64,000 nucleotides of DNA from Oscheius onirici. Taxonomy: Eukaryota; Nematoda; Chromadorea; Rhabditida; Rhabditidae. Under the pieces are notes generated by a model. It saw only the letters and a list, made by a program, of their open reading frames with translations, did no database searches and was not told the DNA's origin. The DNA is taken from assembly GCA_932521025.1 (NCBI GenBank), contig OW051472.1, positions 8,184,001-8,248,000 of the forward strand. Direction: 5' to 3'. The translations under genes and the position numbers were made by a program. Below, one piece after another: positions 60,054-64,000 of this stretch (the first letter of the stretch is position 1; every line of letters begins with the position of its first letter).

Positions 60054-60744
60054 AGACTGTATGGAGGGAAATGACGATCGAAACAGGGAGCAAAAAGCGA
60101 GCGGAAACTGGACCCGAGAAGAATAAAGAACATGCTATCACGGCATATTCCCGAAAAGACGAACGACACAATATTGAGAGAGAAAAAAAAGCCTGTGCAA
60201 ACCACCCGCAAGGCGTCACACATCATCAACTATTGTGAAACCTACATTTCCCGTTATATAACGGTTTCAGATTTAGGAAAGTTGGCCGAGCTGAAATGTT
60301 AGGGCTTGTTTGGATTGTGTGGAAGCGCCAAAAAGCCACAGATAGTGTGCTCAAAAAGAGAATTAAAGAATTCGAAAGAGAGTCCAAGCTAAAGAGAGCG
60401 AAATAAGATAGGAGGCAGTGCGCAGACATGCCGGTTCGGAGGGTCAGAATCGCTTCATTTTGATCTGGAAAAGAAGAAAGGCTAACCCATTGAAGAGTTG
60501 GTGCTCATTGCCATCGGAGTATCACAAGGTCGTCGAGTTGGTGTCTCTCCGTTACGAGCAGCAAGCAAAGCCTGTTGCTGAACGAGAATTTTTAATTATA
60601 AAATGGGCTGAACAAACCGAAGAAGTATTAGGAAGACTGACGGCTCTCTTCATTCTAAATGTCTGATTGGAAGAGAGAGCCAGATGGGAGAGTCGTTGTT
60701 GCCGTTGTGCTCTAAAAAACGGCTAGTTGAATAAGAAAATAAGG
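60054..60744. other. Intergenic region
   Basis: No accepted gene. An 82-codon ORF (60418-60666 +) has no recognisable features. Contains the 3' region of the kinesin gene and the upstream region of the TN-like gene. Confidence 0.4.
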
Positions 60745-63700
60745 CTACTTGTTGAGCATTCCCGTAATCGCTGCCTCTTGTCGCAATCGGTCCAACTTGA
60801 GCATCGATTCGACGGCTTGAATCGATTTGGTATAGGCTTCAATATAGCTCAGTTGTCGATGTGTTCTCTCCTCGCCCGAGTCATCTTCCGTCGACGGAGT
60901 GTGTCTGGCAGCCATCAATGCCAAAGAACTCCTGTCCTCAATGTCCTGAGAAGACTTGGGAATGTGAGCCACGACGTCATAGAAGACCGATGTCCGGCTT
61001 AAAGACTCGCTTCCAACTATTTTCTTCATTATCCTCTCCGTGAAACTCGGCTAAAAATGTGTTAATTGATAACAGAAAAAGAGAACGAACCTTTTTGTAG
61101 ATATTGAGACAGACCCGTTTTCTGATTACAACGTCCAGAGGACACGGATGAGAGAGACGAAGACAGACTTTGACGATGGCATAGACTCTCTCATTGGAGC
61201 CAGTCGGCATGTTCAAGGCTTGATGATCGTGAATGGAGCTGTCCCACGAACAGATGGCCGAAATGCCAGATTCACTCTGTTTGATGATTGGCAGATAGAC
61301 CAACGGAGGTCCGAGATGCTCTTTCGGAAGTATCGAATGGATTCCGGCCGTTTTTGGAACATCGTCGTCATTTCGCATCTCACCCGTCATATCGTCGGGA
61401 TTCAGATCGAGGAAGAGTACAGGAATGTGCTGCTCAACACCTTCTGGAGAGATCCAGTCACACGGAGCTCCGGGGATGTCCGAATTGGGAGTTGGCACAG
61501 AGACGGCAGTTCTTTCTTCCGTCAGAGCGACCCATTGTCCCATCAGAGAGTGTTCTCTCTCCATTTCTGTCTCGCTCTTTCCCGGCTTCGACGATAACTA
61601 AAAACTGTGTTTATGGAACTTTGTAACAACTTTACCTTATCGAGTTGTTCCTCCAGATACTTTTGCCTCGTTTTCAAAGCATCCGTCCATTGGCTTCTCA
61701 GCCTATCCAAGTCTTCTTCCTGATAACTGTCGAGGGCTTTGTGGACATCAACTTGTCTGCTACAGACACAGCCAATAGCCACAGAAGTGATGGAATCAAC
61801 ACCAAGAGGCAGTCCTCCAGAAGACGGAACCGCCACTCCGACTGTCAGACGTCGCTGCTGACCCTGTTTCAGTTGATAGACTCCACCTGTTGCTACGTCG
61901 TCATGCTGTCGAACCTCGACCGGAATCCATTGGCCGTTTTCCGACAACTCTGAGAATTCGGCCCACAGTTCGAGACGTCTCGACACTTCCGACCAGCGAG
62001 CTTGTAGTGATTTGCTCTTCTCTTCAGCGTCAAGAAATCTTTCCTCTTGTGACTCACAACTCCGATGACCCCAGACTTCAATTGACAGAGCGTCGTCTTG
62101 CACATATTCCAAGAACTCTTCACTGACCACCACAGAAAAATCCTAAAACTGACTGTTACAAACATTTAAAAACTGCTTTTGCCTTCTGATGCTCAAACTT
62201 GAAAGAGGTCTTGTTCAAGTCCCTTTCCGCCGGATCGGATGGATCGAAAGTCGGAGCTACGACGAGCATTTCGGAGAGATTAAAGAAGGAGTACTGGCAG
62301 AAGACAAAGTGAGAAAGAGCCTCCGGAAGACTTGTGGCTCTCTTAATTCTCACTCGACAAGTTATGACCTTTCCGAGAAGACTCGATGGATGAGCCAGCT
62401 CGTCACTGGACATTGGAGAAGCGACACCAGTGTCTCCTATCGAATTGGGCACTCGGCAGATTTCAATGTGTAAATGTCCGGCAACTTCGCCTTGCTGAGA
62501 AATTATTGGAACCTGAACATTTTTTTAGTTTATTCGACAGACAAGTCTTACCTGATAGTTGAGTTTCAGATCATGGAAAAGAACTTCGAGGAAGACATTG
62601 GCCACTCCGATCAGACTGTGATGTTCTTCCCTTTCGAAAAACGGATCAATGAGCAGGTTATCATCGTGGATGCTTCTAGCCGGAGAGGGTTCGGGTGAAC
62701 AGGGTCTCGAAGGCAAAGAGTGGTCTTCGCTGTACACCTCTCTCATATCGACCAGCTTGTTCTCCAGTTGCGCCACCGTCCAATGCTGACTGCCACTCAT
62801 TCCCACTCGTCTGACCACAATCACTGGCTCACAAACGAATGTACCCGTCTAAAATCTCTCGTTCTGAAAATTGAGAAGAATCAATTACCTGAACCCTACT
62901 TGGTCGTAAGTTTGTGGCAGGAATCTGGAGCGAGACGTCATATGTTGTCTGTCGTCTACCACACGACAGCTCCTTGCTGATCAGATTCGCCTCCTTTGCA
63001 AGAGCATTGGCTTTGATTACATCTGCTTTCAGTCTCTTCAGAGACTCGGCAAACATTTCCTCCTTTTTCTGTGCCCAATGGAAGAACTTTGATCTCACAG
63101 CTGATTTGGGATTCGTGGGGAAGGGGAACGGCGGAAGACCACTTCCCGGCGTTGGCAATGGTGTGGAGAAGCCGTAACCGGGAGTCATAGGAGTGGAAGG
63201 GGTGAAACTGAAAGACAAATCTAGTATAGTGCAGAGCGAGAGGCGCGAAAAAAGAACGACTGCAATCAAGAAGCAATTGGTCCACCAATTTCCCTCGGGA
63301 ACAAGCATCAAGTACTTACCCTCCGGCAGTGAGGTTCTGTATGTATCTCTCAAACTCTTCGTACTGCTGTTCCAAAGCGGCTTGTTTGTCCTCCTGATGC
63401 TTCAGAGTAACCTGTTCCATGTACTGATCAACAGCAGATGAGATGGTCGAACTGCCGTTGACTTCTTGCCACGCGTCTTCGTAGTCGAACATGACCGATT
63501 CGCCCATAACCGACTGAACCATCGAATCATCCTGAAACTCTTATTACAGCTTCCTATTTAGTCAATACCTTGGGACAATTGACTCGGAAGAAATGGTTCT
63601 GTCCTATCAGTAGGCGATTTCCGTTACGGAGCAAAGTTCTTTCCGAAATCTGACGACCATTTACGCAGATTCGTGCCTCCGGAACCATTGGCTCGATAAA

Positions 63701-64000
63701 GATACGATTGCGACCATTTTCATCTTGGACAGTAAGTCGCGCATGCCGTTTCATCACACCCAGACCGCGGAGAACAATAGACGGAGTTTCATCTAAATCT
63801 GTCTGTAATTTCTATTCAAACCATTTGTTTACCATCTTTCTTGTCAATAAATTCTTCTACTGAAGAGCCCAGACCAGAGTCGCGGCTAACCTCAATGTCT
63901 TCGAGATTTCCAACAACGGCAGTGCCCTAAAATTATTCATAAGCGCTGGCAGATTAAAAAAAACCTCGATGACGTAGACGAGAAGTTCATTGAGAGACGG
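60745..64000 (-). CDS. klp-4: KIF13/KLP-4-type kinesin-3, N-terminus off the window
   Basis: Plus-end microtubule motor of the kinesin-3 family, here lacking the motor domain because the 5' end lies beyond 64000. The first residues are PSLNELLVYVIEGTAVVG, the start of the KIF FHA region (family LNELLVYYLK). The FHA continues GVMKRHARLTV, NRIFIEPMV, ARICVNGRQIS, RLLIGQNHFFRVNCPK. Next come a coiled stretch (YEEFERYIQ), the WAQKKEEMFAESLKRL helix and SLQIPATNL, then the DUF3694-like region (VGVAVPSSGGLPL, SEGVEQHIPVLFLDLNPDD). SAICSWDSSIHD, NERVYAIVKVCLRLSHPCPLDVVIRKRV and a Ser/Thr-rich end (KLDRLRQEAAITGMLNK) complete it. Order and motifs match KIF13A/B and C. elegans KLP-4, not UNC-104. No CAP-Gly. 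Confidence 0.9.

Overview
The window is eukaryotic, from a compact animal genome that is most likely a nematode. Genes are broken by very short GT-AG introns, mostly 35-50 bp. Several same-strand neighbours sit 60-240 bp apart with an upstream AATAAA or a pyrimidine-AG acceptor just before the downstream ATG, the layout expected of trans-spliced operons. A degraded tyrosine phosphatase of nematode type and an EAT-20/Crumbs-like gene agree with this. I cannot place the species, and the nematode call is inference. Exon junctions were assigned by eye from splice motifs and reading frame, so CDS spans include introns.

Layout. 1-9 kb: gene-poor, with one EAT-20-like EGF/mucin membrane gene (-). 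9-14 kb: ribosomal protein L7a (-) diverges from a probable ZIP7-RFC4 operon (+). 14-15.5 kb: a novel single-pass membrane protein gene (-) with a tiny membrane ORF nested on the opposite strand in an intron. 18.8-23 kb: an SLC10 transporter (+) converges on TOM70 (-). 23-26.6 kb: a Notch-type gene (-) with only the juxtamembrane, transmembrane and ankyrin parts, behind a GNAT acetyltransferase. 26.6-28.1 kb: a dead PTP relic and a 65-bp inverted duplication. 28.6-29.8 kb: two tandem small secreted precursors with a C-x6-C peptide core, resembling allatostatin-C-like neuropeptides. 31.4-34.4 kb: a large secreted cysteine-cluster protein. 34.9-44.3 kb: a PHF3/DIDO-like SPOC protein followed by Mind bomb, a probable operon. 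45-50 kb: PP5, a Thr-rich secreted protein and a four-TM protein. 50.4-54.3 kb: a Shisa-like gene and IFT81, a probable operon, each carrying a TA-flanked terminal-inverted-repeat element in an intron. 54.7 kb: an intronless EB1-like CH domain. 55.9-59.4 kb: syntaxin-6, POFUT1 and SURF2, a probable three-gene operon. 59.6-60.1 kb: a small protein with an NK2 TN-like motif. 60.7 kb to the end: the C-terminal two thirds of a KIF13/KLP-4 kinesin.

Three Notch-related genes share the window: a Notch-type receptor remnant, Mind bomb (ligand endocytosis) and POFUT1 (O-fucosylation of Notch EGF repeats). Most other genes are housekeeping (translation, replication, mitochondrial import, SNARE, IFT). 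The most novel material is the tandem peptide genes, the ectodomain-less Notch gene and the small mobile elements.
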